Below, in pieces: positions 46,618 to 56,144 of a DNA stretch of 64,000 bases. Within the stretch, counting starts at the first letter, position 1. The number at the start of each line of letters is the position of its first letter. The DNA comes from Nocardia flavorosea (GTDB lineage Bacteria; Actinomycetota; Actinomycetes; Mycobacteriales; Mycobacteriaceae): contig NZ_JADLQL010000001.1 of NCBI RefSeq assembly GCF_015477805.1, positions 992,001 through 1,056,000 of the forward strand, in the 5' to 3' direction. The translations under genes and the position numbers were made by a program. Under the pieces are notes generated by a model. The model was not told the origin of the DNA. It saw only the letters and a program-made list of their open reading frames with translations, and ran no database searches.

Positions 46618-46719
46618 AACCGACAGCATGCCACGTGTGTCCCGGACAGTGCGCCCTGAAGGATGGCTGCCCGTACACGACGGAGCTCACGCCGGCCCGA
46701 ACTCACCGAACGTGGGGGC

Positions 46720-47625
46720 TCAGGCCCTGGTGGCGCACTGTACGAGCAGGTCCGCCGCGCCGGCCGGCGGGGCCGCGCGGCGCCAGATCACCCGGAACTG
46801 CCGGTCGAGGACCACCGCGCCGGCGAGCGCCACCCGGCGTAACGCACCACTCGCGAGTTCGGGGGCGGCGACGAGCGAACTGAGCACGGCCGGAGCCATT
46901 CCGGTCCGGGCAGCCGCGACAATGGCGACCGCGGAGCCCAGTTCGGCGGCCGGCGGGGCCGGCGGCCCGTACCCGCTCAGGATCTCCCAGACAGTGTCCC
47001 GGGTACCGGAGCCCGGTTCGCGCCACAGCAGTGGTGTAGCGACCAGCTCACGCAATGTGACCGGCTCGGCCCGGGTGGCCCACGGGTGCGCGGGGCCCAC
47101 CACCAGCAGCAGCTCATCGGCGCCGAGTGTCCGGCCACCGAGGTCCGGCGGCGGATGGGGGCCTTCGACGAAGCCGAGGTCGGCGTCACCGGCACGCACC
47201 ATGGCTTCCACCTGCGTGGTGTTGTCCACCTCGAGCGATACCGCGATATCCGGCCGGATCCCGCGCAGCGCCGCCAGCCATTGCGGCATGCGGTGGTCGG
47301 CAATGGTTTTCGAGGCCGCGATGCGCAGGCGCAGGGCGTCGGTGCGGTGCAGCGCGGCGACGGTGTCGTTGAACGACCGGGCCGCGTCCAGCACCGTCCG
47401 CGCCGCGACGACCGCGGTCCGGCCGGCGTCGGTGAGCGTGGAGCCGGTGGGGCCGCGGTCGAGCAGGCGCACACGCAGCCGCCGTTCGAGCGCGCTGATC
47501 CGCATGCTCGCCGCCGGCTGGCTCATCGCGTGCCGGCGTGCCGCCGCGCCCAGGCTGCCCGTATCTGCGACCGAGACCAGCAGGTCCAGTACGGCGAGAT
47601 CGGGGGTTCCGGGTGGCAGGGTCAC
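46720..47625 (-). CDS. LysR-family transcriptional regulator
   Basis: About 301 residues. The N-terminal winged helix reads 'LDLLVSVADTGSLGAAARRH' and continues 'AMSQPAASMRISALERRLRV', the LysR signature. The C-terminal co-inducer domain spans residues 90-300. The start is uncertain: GTG at 47625 opens the usual LysR N-terminus, while an in-frame start at 47667 would add 14 residues. It faces the YeiH-type transporter at 47743, the standard layout in which the LysR protein regulates the divergent gene. The YeiH family often pairs with such a regulator. Confidence 0.87.
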   Translation of the reverse strand: MTLPPGTPDLAVLDLLVSVADTGSLGAAARRHAMSQPAASMRISALERRLRVRLLDRGPTGSTLTDAGRTAVVAARTVLDAARSFNDTVAALHRTDALRLRIAASKTIADHRMPQWLAALRGIRPDIAVSLEVDNTTQVEAMVRAGDADLGFVEGPHPPPDLGGRTLGADELLLVVGPAHPWATRAEPVTLRELVATPLLWREPGSGTRDTVWEILSGYGPPAPPAAELGSAVAIVAAARTGMAPAVLSSLVAAPELASGALRRVALAGAVVLDRQFRVIWRRAAPPAGAADLLVQCATRA

Positions 47626-47742
47626 AAGCTCGATTATGGGTGGTCGCCGACTCGGCCTGCCCGGCACCCATCAGCGCCGCTTATGAGCTCCTGCGGACTC
47701 GACGGCTACCGGTCCCGGATCAGGTCCGACAACGTGGGATCG

Positions 47743-48747
47743 GTGAACGAGATGTATCGCAGAATTCCGGGACTCGGCCTCGCCGCCGGCCTCGCGACGG
47801 TAGCGACGCTGCTCGGCGCGCTCGTACCGGTCGCGGGCGCACCGGTCCTGGCCCTGGTCGCCGGCGCCGCGGTCGGTATGCGCGCCGGAGCTCAGGTGGC
47901 GGATTCGGGCCGGTTCGGGCCGGGGCTGAACTGGGCGCGGCAGCATCTGCTGGGCGCGGCGATCGTGCTGCTCGGGCTCGGTCTCCCGATGGGCGCGGTG
48001 TTCACGGTCGGCCGCGAAACCGCCGTGGTCCTGCTCGGGACCCTGGGCGCGGGCGCTGTGGCCGCGCTGATCGTCGGCCGGTTACTGGCGCTGCATCGTG
48101 AATCGGTGATCCTGATCGCCGCCGGAACCACGATCTGCGGCGCCTCCGCCATCGCCGCCACCACCGCGGTACTGAAACCGGACCGTGAACGCGTCGCCTA
48201 CGCGCTCGGTACCATCTTCGTCTTCAATATTGTCGCGGTCCTCGCCTATCCCCCGCTCGGCCGGGCCCTCGGGATGTCGGAGGAGGCGTTCGGCCTGTGG
48301 GCCGGGACCGCGATCAACGACACCTCGTCCGTACTCGCTGCCGGTATCGCGTTCGGACCGGCGGCCGCGAGTTTCGCGGTGATCGTGAAACTGGTCCGCA
48401 GCCTGATGATCGTCCCGCTCTGCGTGGGCTTGCATTTCACCGGCCGCCGGTCCGGCAGGCACGCCGCCGCCGGAACCTCGCTGTGGCGGACCATCCCCGT
48501 GTTCGTGGTGCTGTTCCTCGCCGCCTCGCTCATCGCCGGCACCGGCGCCCTGCCGTCGTCCTGGACCGCGCACCTCACCGCGCTCAGTTCCTGGCTGGTC
48601 GCCGCCGTACTCGCCGCGATCGGCACGTCGCTCACCTGGCGGCGACTACGAGCGGCCGGGTCACGACCACTGCTGTTCGGCGGCGTACTCGCGGTGGTCC
48701 TCGCGCTCTCGGCGCTCGCCCTGCAGTGGTCCACCGGCTGGCGCTGA
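47743..48747 (+). CDS. YeiH-family putative sulfate/sulfonate exporter
   Basis: A protein of about 334 residues with roughly ten hydrophobic segments, of the UPF0324/YeiH family. Typical motifs are 'IVLLGLGLPMGAVFTVGRET', 'ILIAAGTTICGASAIAATTA' and 'WAGTAINDTSSVLAAGIAFG'. The family is often annotated as a putative sulfate exporter, but direct evidence is thin. The start is not certain: GTG 47743 or ATG 47752. It diverges from the LysR regulator, which probably controls it. A strong terminator follows 73 bases downstream. Confidence 0.85.
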   Translation: MNEMYRRIPGLGLAAGLATVATLLGALVPVAGAPVLALVAGAAVGMRAGAQVADSGRFGPGLNWARQHLLGAAIVLLGLGLPMGAVFTVGRETAVVLLGTLGAGAVAALIVGRLLALHRESVILIAAGTTICGASAIAATTAVLKPDRERVAYALGTIFVFNIVAVLAYPPLGRALGMSEEAFGLWAGTAINDTSSVLAAGIAFGPAAASFAVIVKLVRSLMIVPLCVGLHFTGRRSGRHAAAGTSLWRTIPVFVVLFLAASLIAGTGALPSSWTAHLTALSSWLVAAVLAAIGTSLTWRRLRAAGSRPLLFGGVLAVVLALSALALQWSTGWR

Positions 48748-49181
48748 CGCTGCGCCCGGCCAACGGCTGCGGCAGTCCACCCGAACAGCCCAGCCGGGAG
48801 AAGAAGCCGTCCGCCGACGACATGCGGCCCCGTCCCGACCGGACAGGGCCGCATGCGGCCGCCCTGCGTATCCACCACAACACTGCCGAACACCGGCTGC
48901 GCCGGAGTCAGCAGTAGACCGGCCGCAATATCCGGACAAGCACCGATCCCGTCGAACTTCCGGTCGCGGTCGAACTTCGGCAGGCACCGGCGCTCATCCG
49001 ACGCGAACGCTGATCTTCCCCGGCGACCCGCAGCGCGACGGCGTCCCGCACAGCGGCTGTTCAGGTGGGTATCATTTCCGGCCGTGCGCGAAAGGCGTAC
49101 CGGCCGAACCCTTTCGAGCAGGTCGTTCCGGCCGTTCCGGACCGCGCCCGGAGTCTCGGCGCACAACCGCAGGGGGTACCA
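48748..49181. other. Noncoding gap, about 430 bases
   Basis: It contains the terminator at 48821-48855 and then sequence without a recognisable gene up to the P450 start. No repeats beyond that hairpin were seen. Confidence 0.5.
48821..48855 (+). terminator. Hairpin terminator after the YeiH-family gene
   Basis: CATGCGGCCCCGTCC pairs with GGACAGGGCCGCATG at 14 of 15 positions around a five-base loop. It lies about 73 bases beyond the stop codon and has no U-tract. Confidence 0.72.
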
Positions 49182-50441
49182 GTGTCTGGGCAGTCCCGGC
49201 CGGCGTCCACGCGACGTCGCGGCAGCACCATCACACCGGCGGATTCCACCGGCTCCCGGATTCCGCTGTACTCGCGCGAATTCGCGACCGACCCGCACGG
49301 GTTCTACCGGTGGATGCGGCGGCGATTCGGCACGCTCGTCCCGGTGGACCTCGCGCCCGGAATACCCGCCACCCTGGTGGTGGACGACCGGACCGCGCGC
49401 CGAATCCTCGATGATCCCACCGGTTTCCCGTCCGACCCCCGCGCCTGGCAGCAGAAGGCACCGGCCGGTTTGCCGATCGTGCCGATGATGCAGTGGCGGC
49501 CCAATCCGCTGCGCAGCCACGGCCCCGACCATGACCGCTACCGTGCCGCCACCGTGGACGCGCTGGCCGGTGTGGATCCGAATTCGCTGCGGGGCACCAT
49601 TTCACGGATCGCGATGGACCTGATCAACCGGTTCTGTTCGGAGGGTGCGGCCGATCTGCTCGACCGCTATGTGGTGCCGCTGGTGTTCCGGACGATGGAC
49701 GATATCCTCGGCTGCCCGCCCGAACTCGGCGATCCGCTGCGGGTGGCGTTGACCGAAATGATCGATGGGGCCGCCGCCGACGATTCCGAGGCTCGTATCC
49801 AGCGGCTGCTCACCGAACTGATTGCCGGTAAACGTGCCGAACCCGGCGATGATGTCACCAGCCGGCTGGTCCGGCATCCGGCGAGCCTTTCCGACGAGGA
49901 ACTCGTCCACCAACTGCTGGGCCTGTACTGGACCGGGATCGAACCGCCGCGCAATCTGATCGCCGGCACGCTACTGCTGATACTCACCGATCCCCGGTTC
50001 GCGAGCGATCAGACCGGTTTCGCGCCACCCACCCGCGCGGCGCTCGACGAGGTGTTGGCAAGCGACCCGCCGCTGGCGAATCACAGCATCACCTATCCCC
50101 CGCTGCCCGTCGTGGTCGACGATGTCGCGCTTCCCGCGGACCAGCCGGTACTCATCGGCGCGGCCGCTTGCCACGGCGACCCGGACCACCCGGGTACGGC
50201 CCTGCCCAGAGCGGACCGGGACCTGGCATGGGGCGGCGGCGCGCACGCATGCCCGGCCCGGGCGCGGACGATCTCCCGCCTCCTCGCCGAGGAGGCAGTC
50301 GATCAACTGCTCGACGCGCTTCCCGATCTGAGCCCCGCGTTCGATCCGGATCGGGCGATCTGGCGTCCTGGCCCCTTCCATCGCGCGCTTCTCGCACTGC
50401 CGGTTCGATTCCCGCCCGCACCGGGAATGCCGCTGGGCTGA
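49182..50441 (+). CDS. Cytochrome P450 lacking the ExxR arginine
   Basis: About 419 residues. The haem-thiolate Cys lies in 'WGGGAHACPARARTIS' and the I-helix region is 'LLGLYWTGIEPPRNLIAGTL'. In the K helix, where nearly all P450s have ExxR, the sequence is 'ALDEVLASDPPL': the Arg is Ala. The haem loop also lacks the usual Phe (WGGG) and the Gly after the Cys. This is reminiscent of actinobacterial CYP157-type proteins, which also break the motif. GTG at 49182 follows AGGGGG. No ferredoxin or conservon genes adjoin it. It may be a haem protein of altered activity rather than a normal monooxygenase. Confidence 0.85.
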   Translation: MSGQSRPASTRRRGSTITPADSTGSRIPLYSREFATDPHGFYRWMRRRFGTLVPVDLAPGIPATLVVDDRTARRILDDPTGFPSDPRAWQQKAPAGLPIVPMMQWRPNPLRSHGPDHDRYRAATVDALAGVDPNSLRGTISRIAMDLINRFCSEGAADLLDRYVVPLVFRTMDDILGCPPELGDPLRVALTEMIDGAAADDSEARIQRLLTELIAGKRAEPGDDVTSRLVRHPASLSDEELVHQLLGLYWTGIEPPRNLIAGTLLLILTDPRFASDQTGFAPPTRAALDEVLASDPPLANHSITYPPLPVVVDDVALPADQPVLIGAAACHGDPDHPGTALPRADRDLAWGGGAHACPARARTISRLLAEEAVDQLLDALPDLSPAFDPDRAIWRPGPFHRALLALPVRFPPAPGMPLG

Positions 50442-51233
50442 TCACCGTCGCGGGCCTTACCCGGTCCTCGTCGGTAGGTGCCCGTGACGATCGACGCCCT
50501 GACGCGGCGGCCCGTGCGGGCGATTACCCCGGTGTACGCGCTCCCGATCCAGCTACGCAGGCCACCGATGATCACTCCGGCCGTTGTCCCGTCCAACCCC
50601 GTTCAAGGCATGATCATGGAACGGAGCCGGGTTCTTGCCCTTTGTCGTCCGGCGGCGGATGCATGGTCATCCTGTAGAAGGCCGGGACGGGATGCCGTGG
50701 TGTAGTCTGTCGGTGTCGCCGTTCGCGCATTTCTCGCCTCCGGTTTATGTGTAACCCTCGGTAACACATACTTACGGCGGGTCGGTTTCGATACTCCGGC
50801 GGTTCCCCGCTGGTCTACCGGACTCCCTACGAGTGCACGGCCCAGCACCGCGTACAGGTCGCGGAGCCAGGCGCGGTCGGTGTGTCCGTCGATTTCTTCG
50901 ACCGGGTGGTGCGTTCGGCATCGATGTGGAACAGTCGCGCACACCAGCTCGACACAGAACCTGTTCCTACCACGCGCCACGCAGCCCGGCGCGGCGCTGC
51001 AACTCCGCCCGCCACCGACGTCACGGAGATCCGGCCGGCGGTCTGGGCGCGCTGCCGGGCAGCGCACTCACCACCGCCCGGTGTATGCGCTCTCGGGACG
51101 TTCGAACGCGAGATGGCCGCACTCGAATGTGTCCCACGGAATCCCCACACACGCCGCGTATTCGGCGAGTACGGTATAGCCACCGCATTGCTGCGGGGTG
51201 ATTCGAAGCGGTGGGAAAGGCGGGGCACAGGAT
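50442..51233. other. Gap of about 790 bases with possible gene relics
   Basis: No complete gene is supported. Two minus-strand stretches have coding-like composition but sit in different frames: one ending 'CVGIPWDTFECGHLAFERPE' near 51078-51190, and one with 'HTDRAWLRDLYAVLGRALV' near 50820-50885. They may be parts of one decayed gene of unknown family. An orphan 21-base dyad lies at 50748-50768. The stretch is less GC-rich than its neighbours near 50700-50780. Confidence 0.4.
50748..50768. promoter_or_regulatory. Orphan dyad TGTGTAACC-CTC-GGTAACACA
   Basis: Two nine-base arms are complementary at eight of nine positions around CTC. This is the form of a regulator-binding site, but no intact gene starts within 300 bases on either strand. 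It could be the operator of the decayed gene in this gap. Confidence 0.4.
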
Positions 51234-54068
51234 ATGCACGATCCGGGATCGCCGGGTGTCGGATTCATTCCGTCGCAGGCCGACAGGTCCGCACCGGTAT
51301 CGGGGGCCGGTCAATTGCCCAGGTATCTACGCGGCGGATATCGCGATGCCACACCGTTGCTGACGCCAACTCCGCGGCCACCCTCCGGACCGCGGCACAG
51401 CGCAGAGCCGGCACCACAGCGCCGCACCCTCGCCGCCCGCTATCGCAGCGCCGATCCGATCGATCTCGACGGCGCCACGGTATATCCCATGTACAGCGAA
51501 CAGTTGCCGGCCCCGGCGTCGGCGCTGACCATGACTCTGCTGTCGGCGACGCCACCGGCCCCATTGGCCGCCGTCGGTATCGGCCTGTCGGTCATCGACG
51601 GCTACATCGATCTCGACGACCGGCACCTGGCCGGGGTCGATATCTGGCGCGACGCGCTGGAACGCGGGATCACCTTCGATCTGGTCGCGGATTCGGCGAA
51701 CGCCCTGTTCGCGCTCACCCCGGTCTGGTCGATTGCCGCGGGCGAACCCCAATCGTGGTCCGGGAACTACGGAATCGTCGTCGAGCGCACGGATACGGGC
51801 CGGACCGTTCTGTGGTGCAGTATGGGGGAAGGCCCACCCCATTTCGCCGATCTGGTGATCGAGGTGCGGAGCACGCCGCTGGCCCCGTACCCGCGCCTGT
51901 TCATGTCCGGAGCGATCCCCACCGTTTCCACGGCCGCGCCCCGCGAACTCCGGCCCAACAGGCACCATTGGGAGCAACCCGATGCCCCCGCCTCGGACGA
52001 CCCCGAACACGACCTGGGCGCACCGCATCATGAACTCACCGCCGACCATTGCCCACCGGCACCGCCCGCCGGTGATCCCGCACCGACACCCGCCACCGGC
52101 GCCTCCGCAGCGGTATCCACCACACACGAGCCCGCACCGACCCCGGGTACTCACGAGCTCGAGCAGGCGCCCACCGACCCATTGTCCGTCCCCAACGCAC
52201 CGGCACACACCACCGCCGATCCTCCGGCGGCCCACACAGTCTCGATGCACACCACAAGCGACCCGCTGCCCGCAACCACCCCATCGGCCCACACGACAGC
52301 CGACGCACCGACCGCGAGCACCATGTCGTCGCATCCCGAAGCCGGCCGCGCGGTAGTGCCGCTCGTATCGGCACCGGCCGGAGCCAACCCACCACCCGAC
52401 TCCGAGGCAACGGCGCACACCACAATCGACCGACCAATCGCATCCGCGGAATCGGCACTCACCACAGCCGAGTCTCCGACGGCACCCCACACATCGGCAC
52501 TCACCACAACCGGTTCTCCGGAGGAGTCCCGCGTGCCGACCGTATCGACATCCACCACGACCAGCCCGGGTCCCACGCCCAGCGCGCCGGCACACCCCAC
52601 AGCCGACTCCCTGCACACGCGCACCGGGTCGAAGCACACCACGGCCGGCCCGCTGCCGGCCGTACCGGAGTCCGTCACGGCCGATTCGCCGCACGTCGCG
52701 CCCAACGCGTCGGCACCGTCCACAGTCGCCTCTCCGGCAGTGCCGACCGTATCGACACCTACCGAGACCAACCCACTGTCCGCATCCACCATGCCGACTC
52801 CCACCGCACGCGGTTTCACGACCGCACTCACGGCAACCGACACCCTGACAGCGACCACACCCCACAGCCACCCGACGGCATCGACGGCGCACAACGCGCT
52901 GACCGGCCCCATAGACCTCGACCATTCGGCGGCGCCCATGGACAACCCCCGGCCGGCAGCCCGCAATTCGCCCGGGGCACACAACAATGCCGACTGGTTG
53001 ACAACACCCGCCGCCGATTCGCCGGTGGAATCCCCCTCCGGTGCAACGACGACAACAGCCGCTGCACTCGGTTTCCCGAACGAATCGCCGAATGCCGAAA
53101 CCGCGCCGACGACCCCCGGGCTCGGTTTTCCGAGCATATCTCCTATCGGCGAAACTGCGACGCCGACCGCCCGATCGGCTGCTGTGCCGAAATCCGGGGA
53201 AGACGATGCCGAGATACAGGGCTATCCCTGTAGTTTCGCCGATATCCTGCTGTCCACTCCGGCGCGCGATGACGGTCCCGGCGCCGCCGGGAGTCCGGAG
53301 GCCACCGCTGCGCATCATGCGCTGGTCGATGATCTCGCCGGCTACGACGATCCGCTCACCGGAACAGAAGCGAACCACCGCTTCCGGGAGAACACGGACG
53401 CGGCCCACCGTGTCTCGGACGACACGGATTCGTATTCGGGCACCGGGCGGCACGGCTGGGTCGAGAATCCGGAACTGACCGGTCTGGTCCCGGTTGTCCG
53501 CGATGCCGGATTCACCGACTACGGCCCGGAACCGCCCCGGCAGCCGGCGACCGATTCCACCGCCACGACTTCCCTGTACGGCACACCGCTGCTCGCCGGA
53601 GACCGAGCGGCCACGGAATTCGCGGTGCACGACGACTCCTCACTCATCGACACTATCGCCGATGATTCGCTCGCCCCGGTACCACCCGCCGACCGGCCGC
53701 CTGTGGACGACGGAGCCGACCTCACCCGGCTCCACTCGCTCGGCGCGGTGGCGCACGCCCAGGGTGATGACGACCGCGCGCACCTGCTGTGGACCCGCGC
53801 CGCCCGGGCGGGGCATCTGGGCGCCATCTACGACCTCGGCGCACTATCGCTGCGCCGCGACGATCCCCGGGCGGCGGAGCGGTGGTGGCGGGCCGCGGCC
53901 GCCCGGCGGATGATTCCCGCCATGGCCGAACTCGCGGTTCTGCTGGAAAAGCGCGGCGCCGGTGCGGAGGCCCGGATGTGGCGTACCCAGGCGGTTGCCG
54001 AAGAGGTGATCGCCACCGCGACCCGCCGCCCGGCCGCCGGCGAAACCCTCACCGGTATGCGTCTCTGA
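51234..54068 (+). CDS. Unrecognised 944-residue Thr/Pro/Ala-rich protein with C-terminal Sel1-like repeats
   Basis: Three parts can be seen. Residues 1-245 are a folded-looking domain with 'PIDLDGATVYPMYSEQL' and 'GYIDLDDRHLAGVDIWRDAL' that I do not recognise. Residues about 250-650 are low-complexity, rich in Thr, Pro, Ala and Ser, with irregular 'AHTTADP'-like repeats. Residues about 830-920 form short helical pairs ('LHSLGAVAHAQGDDDRAHLL', 'AARAGHLGAIYDLGALSLR') of the Sel1/TPR type. No signal peptide or membrane segment was found. The middle part looks like a flexible linker. Sel1 repeats mediate protein contacts, so a scaffold role is possible. It is transcribed alone. Confidence 0.75.
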   Translation: MHDPGSPGVGFIPSQADRSAPVSGAGQLPRYLRGGYRDATPLLTPTPRPPSGPRHSAEPAPQRRTLAARYRSADPIDLDGATVYPMYSEQLPAPASALTMTLLSATPPAPLAAVGIGLSVIDGYIDLDDRHLAGVDIWRDALERGITFDLVADSANALFALTPVWSIAAGEPQSWSGNYGIVVERTDTGRTVLWCSMGEGPPHFADLVIEVRSTPLAPYPRLFMSGAIPTVSTAAPRELRPNRHHWEQPDAPASDDPEHDLGAPHHELTADHCPPAPPAGDPAPTPATGASAAVSTTHEPAPTPGTHELEQAPTDPLSVPNAPAHTTADPPAAHTVSMHTTSDPLPATTPSAHTTADAPTASTMSSHPEAGRAVVPLVSAPAGANPPPDSEATAHTTIDRPIASAESALTTAESPTAPHTSALTTTGSPEESRVPTVSTSTTTSPGPTPSAPAHPTADSLHTRTGSKHTTAGPLPAVPESVTADSPHVAPNASAPSTVASPAVPTVSTPTETNPLSASTMPTPTARGFTTALTATDTLTATTPHSHPTASTAHNALTGPIDLDHSAAPMDNPRPAARNSPGAHNNADWLTTPAADSPVESPSGATTTTAAALGFPNESPNAETAPTTPGLGFPSISPIGETATPTARSAAVPKSGEDDAEIQGYPCSFADILLSTPARDDGPGAAGSPEATAAHHALVDDLAGYDDPLTGTEANHRFRENTDAAHRVSDDTDSYSGTGRHGWVENPELTGLVPVVRDAGFTDYGPEPPRQPATDSTATTSLYGTPLLAGDRAATEFAVHDDSSLIDTIADDSLAPVPPADRPPVDDGADLTRLHSLGAVAHAQGDDDRAHLLWTRAARAGHLGAIYDLGALSLRRDDPRAAERWWRAAAARRMIPAMAELAVLLEKRGAGAEARMWRTQAVAEEVIATATRRPAAGETLTGMRL

Positions 54069-54422
54069 GGGGGCACGGACGGCCTTTCCGCCTCGAAATC
54101 GTTTGAAACGGCGGCCGGGTTCCGGCGAAGATATCGCGACCATCACGGATAGGCCCGCCGGATTCCCCGATACCGGTCGGTCGCCGGCCGCCGGTCTGCT
54201 CCGGATCGAAATGTTCCACGCAGCTGCGATCGAACCCGCTACCGCGCACCGGCCGGGCACACCGCCGAAACCGACGGACGCGGCTATCGGGGAGAACACC
54301 GGCCGGGTTGTCGCGCGACCACCCGGCGGCTCCGATGAGTTTCGGGCGCGGGGGCGGTCCAAGGTGGTGATATGCCCACCGGTCACCGCTTGACCTAAAC
54401 CAATGTCGAGGTTGTTGAGTTC
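54069..54422. other. Noncoding gap, about 350 bases
   Basis: It separates the Sel1-repeat protein from the MFS transporter. A plus-strand open frame here lacks any recognisable domain and was not called. No repeat or hairpin was supported. Confidence 0.45.
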
Positions 54423-55979
54423 ATGAGTATGGAAGCCCAGAATCGGCCTGCCGACGTGACCGGTACCCGCCTCGACCTCGCCGACCCGGCAGTACGGACT
54501 TTCGCCCAGCTGCTGGTGAACATACTGCTCGTCTCGTTCACCAACTTCACGGTCTGGTTCGGTATCACGTTCTTCGTCTACCTCGAGACCCGTTCCGTTT
54601 TCGCCACCGGAATGATCGCCGGCATCTTCCTGGTCGCGATGGCCGGCACCGGCGTGTGGTTCGGCAGTATCGTCGACCATCACCGCAAGAAGTCGGTGAT
54701 GCAGGCCTCCGCGCTGGTATCGCTGGCGATCTATTCGGTCGCTCTGGTGTTCTACCTGGTCACCCCGGCCGAGGAATGGCGCGATGCGGCCGGTAGCCAC
54801 CTGTGGGTGCTCATCGTGCTGGTGATGGCCGGCGTGATCGCCGGCGGTCTGCGCACGATCGCGCTGCCGACCGTGGTCACCGCCATGTTCGATGCCCGTG
54901 TCCGGGATCGGGCCAACGGCCTGGTCGGCACGACCACCGGTATATCGCAACTGGCGACATCTGTCGCCAGCGCACTGCTCGTCGGCTGGAACGGAATGCT
55001 GGGTGTGCTGGTGATGGCCGTCGTCGTCCTCACCGCAGCTGTGCTGCACCTGCGACGTCTCGGTTTCCCGGACACGCTGTCCCACGCCGCGGCCGCCGGC
55101 GACCCCAAACGGGTCGACCTGCGGGGAACGGTGCGGATCATCCGCGCAATTCCGGGCATGATCCCGTTGATCGCCTTCACGGCGCTGAACAATCTCCTCT
55201 TCGGTGGGTTGATGGCGCTGATGGACCCCTACGCCCTGTCGATGATGTCGGTGCAGGCGTGGGGCATCATCTGGGGCGCGCTGAGCGCGGTGATGATCGC
55301 CGGTGGCCTGCTGGTGGCCAGAACCGGCACCTCGAGGAATCCGGTGCGGTTGATCCTGCTGATCAACCTGGCGCTGTGGGCGGTGATGCTGGTGTTCCCC
55401 CTGCGGGATTCGGTATTGCTGCTGGTGGGCGGAATGGCAGTGTTCATGGCGCTCATGCCGTTCGCGGAGGCCGCCGAACAGACCGTCTTGCAGAAGGTGG
55501 TCCCGTACGAGCGGCAGGGCCGGGTGTTCGGTTTCGCGCAGAGCGTGGAACAAGCGGCCTCTCCGCTCACTGCATTCCTGATCAGCCCACTGGCACAGTT
55601 CTTCTTCATCCCGTTCATGACCGACGGTTCGGGCGCCCGCTGGATCGGCGGCTGGTTCGGCACCGGCGAAGCCCGTGGTATGGCACTGGTGTTCGTCCTG
55701 CTCGGTGTCCTCGGACTACTGTTCACCGGTTACGCTCTCGGCAGCAGGCATTACCGCCACCTGAGCCGCAGCTACCGGGTGGGTGGCCTCCCGCATGAGG
55801 CGCACCCGGTGCACGGCCCGAGCACGACAGATCCCGACTGCGCGGTCCCCGACGACGCCGCGGGCCTCGGCACGCCGCCGATCGATCCTCCTGCGACCGC
55901 CTTCGCCACCGAGCTCGTCGATCCGGCACCGGACCAACCGCGCGACGCAACCGGATGCGAACCCGCCGGCGTGCGGTGA
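54423..55979 (+). CDS. MFS transporter (EntS/multidrug type)
   Basis: A 518-residue membrane protein with about twelve hydrophobic helices and a soluble C-terminal tail of about 75 residues rich in Pro and charged residues. 'GIFLVAMAGTGVWFGSIVDH' followed by 'HRKKSVMQASALVSLAIYSV' is the MFS loop 2-3 region; 'QTVLQKVVPYERQGRVFGFA' is typical of EntS-like and macrolide-efflux-like MFS proteins. It lies 0.4 kb before the erm gene, so a role in drug export is possible but unproven. The start may be ATG 54423 or ATG 54429. Confidence 0.85.
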   Translation: MSMEAQNRPADVTGTRLDLADPAVRTFAQLLVNILLVSFTNFTVWFGITFFVYLETRSVFATGMIAGIFLVAMAGTGVWFGSIVDHHRKKSVMQASALVSLAIYSVALVFYLVTPAEEWRDAAGSHLWVLIVLVMAGVIAGGLRTIALPTVVTAMFDARVRDRANGLVGTTTGISQLATSVASALLVGWNGMLGVLVMAVVVLTAAVLHLRRLGFPDTLSHAAAAGDPKRVDLRGTVRIIRAIPGMIPLIAFTALNNLLFGGLMALMDPYALSMMSVQAWGIIWGALSAVMIAGGLLVARTGTSRNPVRLILLINLALWAVMLVFPLRDSVLLLVGGMAVFMALMPFAEAAEQTVLQKVVPYERQGRVFGFAQSVEQAASPLTAFLISPLAQFFFIPFMTDGSGARWIGGWFGTGEARGMALVFVLLGVLGLLFTGYALGSRHYRHLSRSYRVGGLPHEAHPVHGPSTTDPDCAVPDDAAGLGTPPIDPPATAFATELVDPAPDQPRDATGCEPAGVR

Positions 55980-56144
55980 GCAGACACAACCCGGTCAGCA
56001 CACGCGGCGGCATGGCTGGATACCCACCGGCACCGGGGCCGGCGGAGGAACCGCGAGATCACGCCGTCCGGACGGCGGCGTCCTTGTCGGATCTGCCGGA
56101 AAACGGCTGGACGAGTTTCCGCAGGCAGTCTTAGGGTGACCGGT

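Noticed and set aside
51327..53630. A 767-codon minus-strand frame opposite the Sel1-repeat gene, rich in Gly, Arg and Cys
   Set aside because: The composition is the mirror image of the Thr/Pro/Ala-rich codons; no start with a ribosome binding site and no domain was found.
54103..54393. 96-codon plus-strand frame between the Sel1-repeat gene and the MFS gene
   Set aside because: No ribosome binding site, no recognisable domain, and unremarkable codon character.
53844..55553. A 569-codon minus-strand frame opposite the MFS gene, rich in His and Gln
   Set aside because: It is antisense to a well-formed twelve-helix transporter; the His/Gln richness comes from the reverse complement of Val/Leu-type codons.
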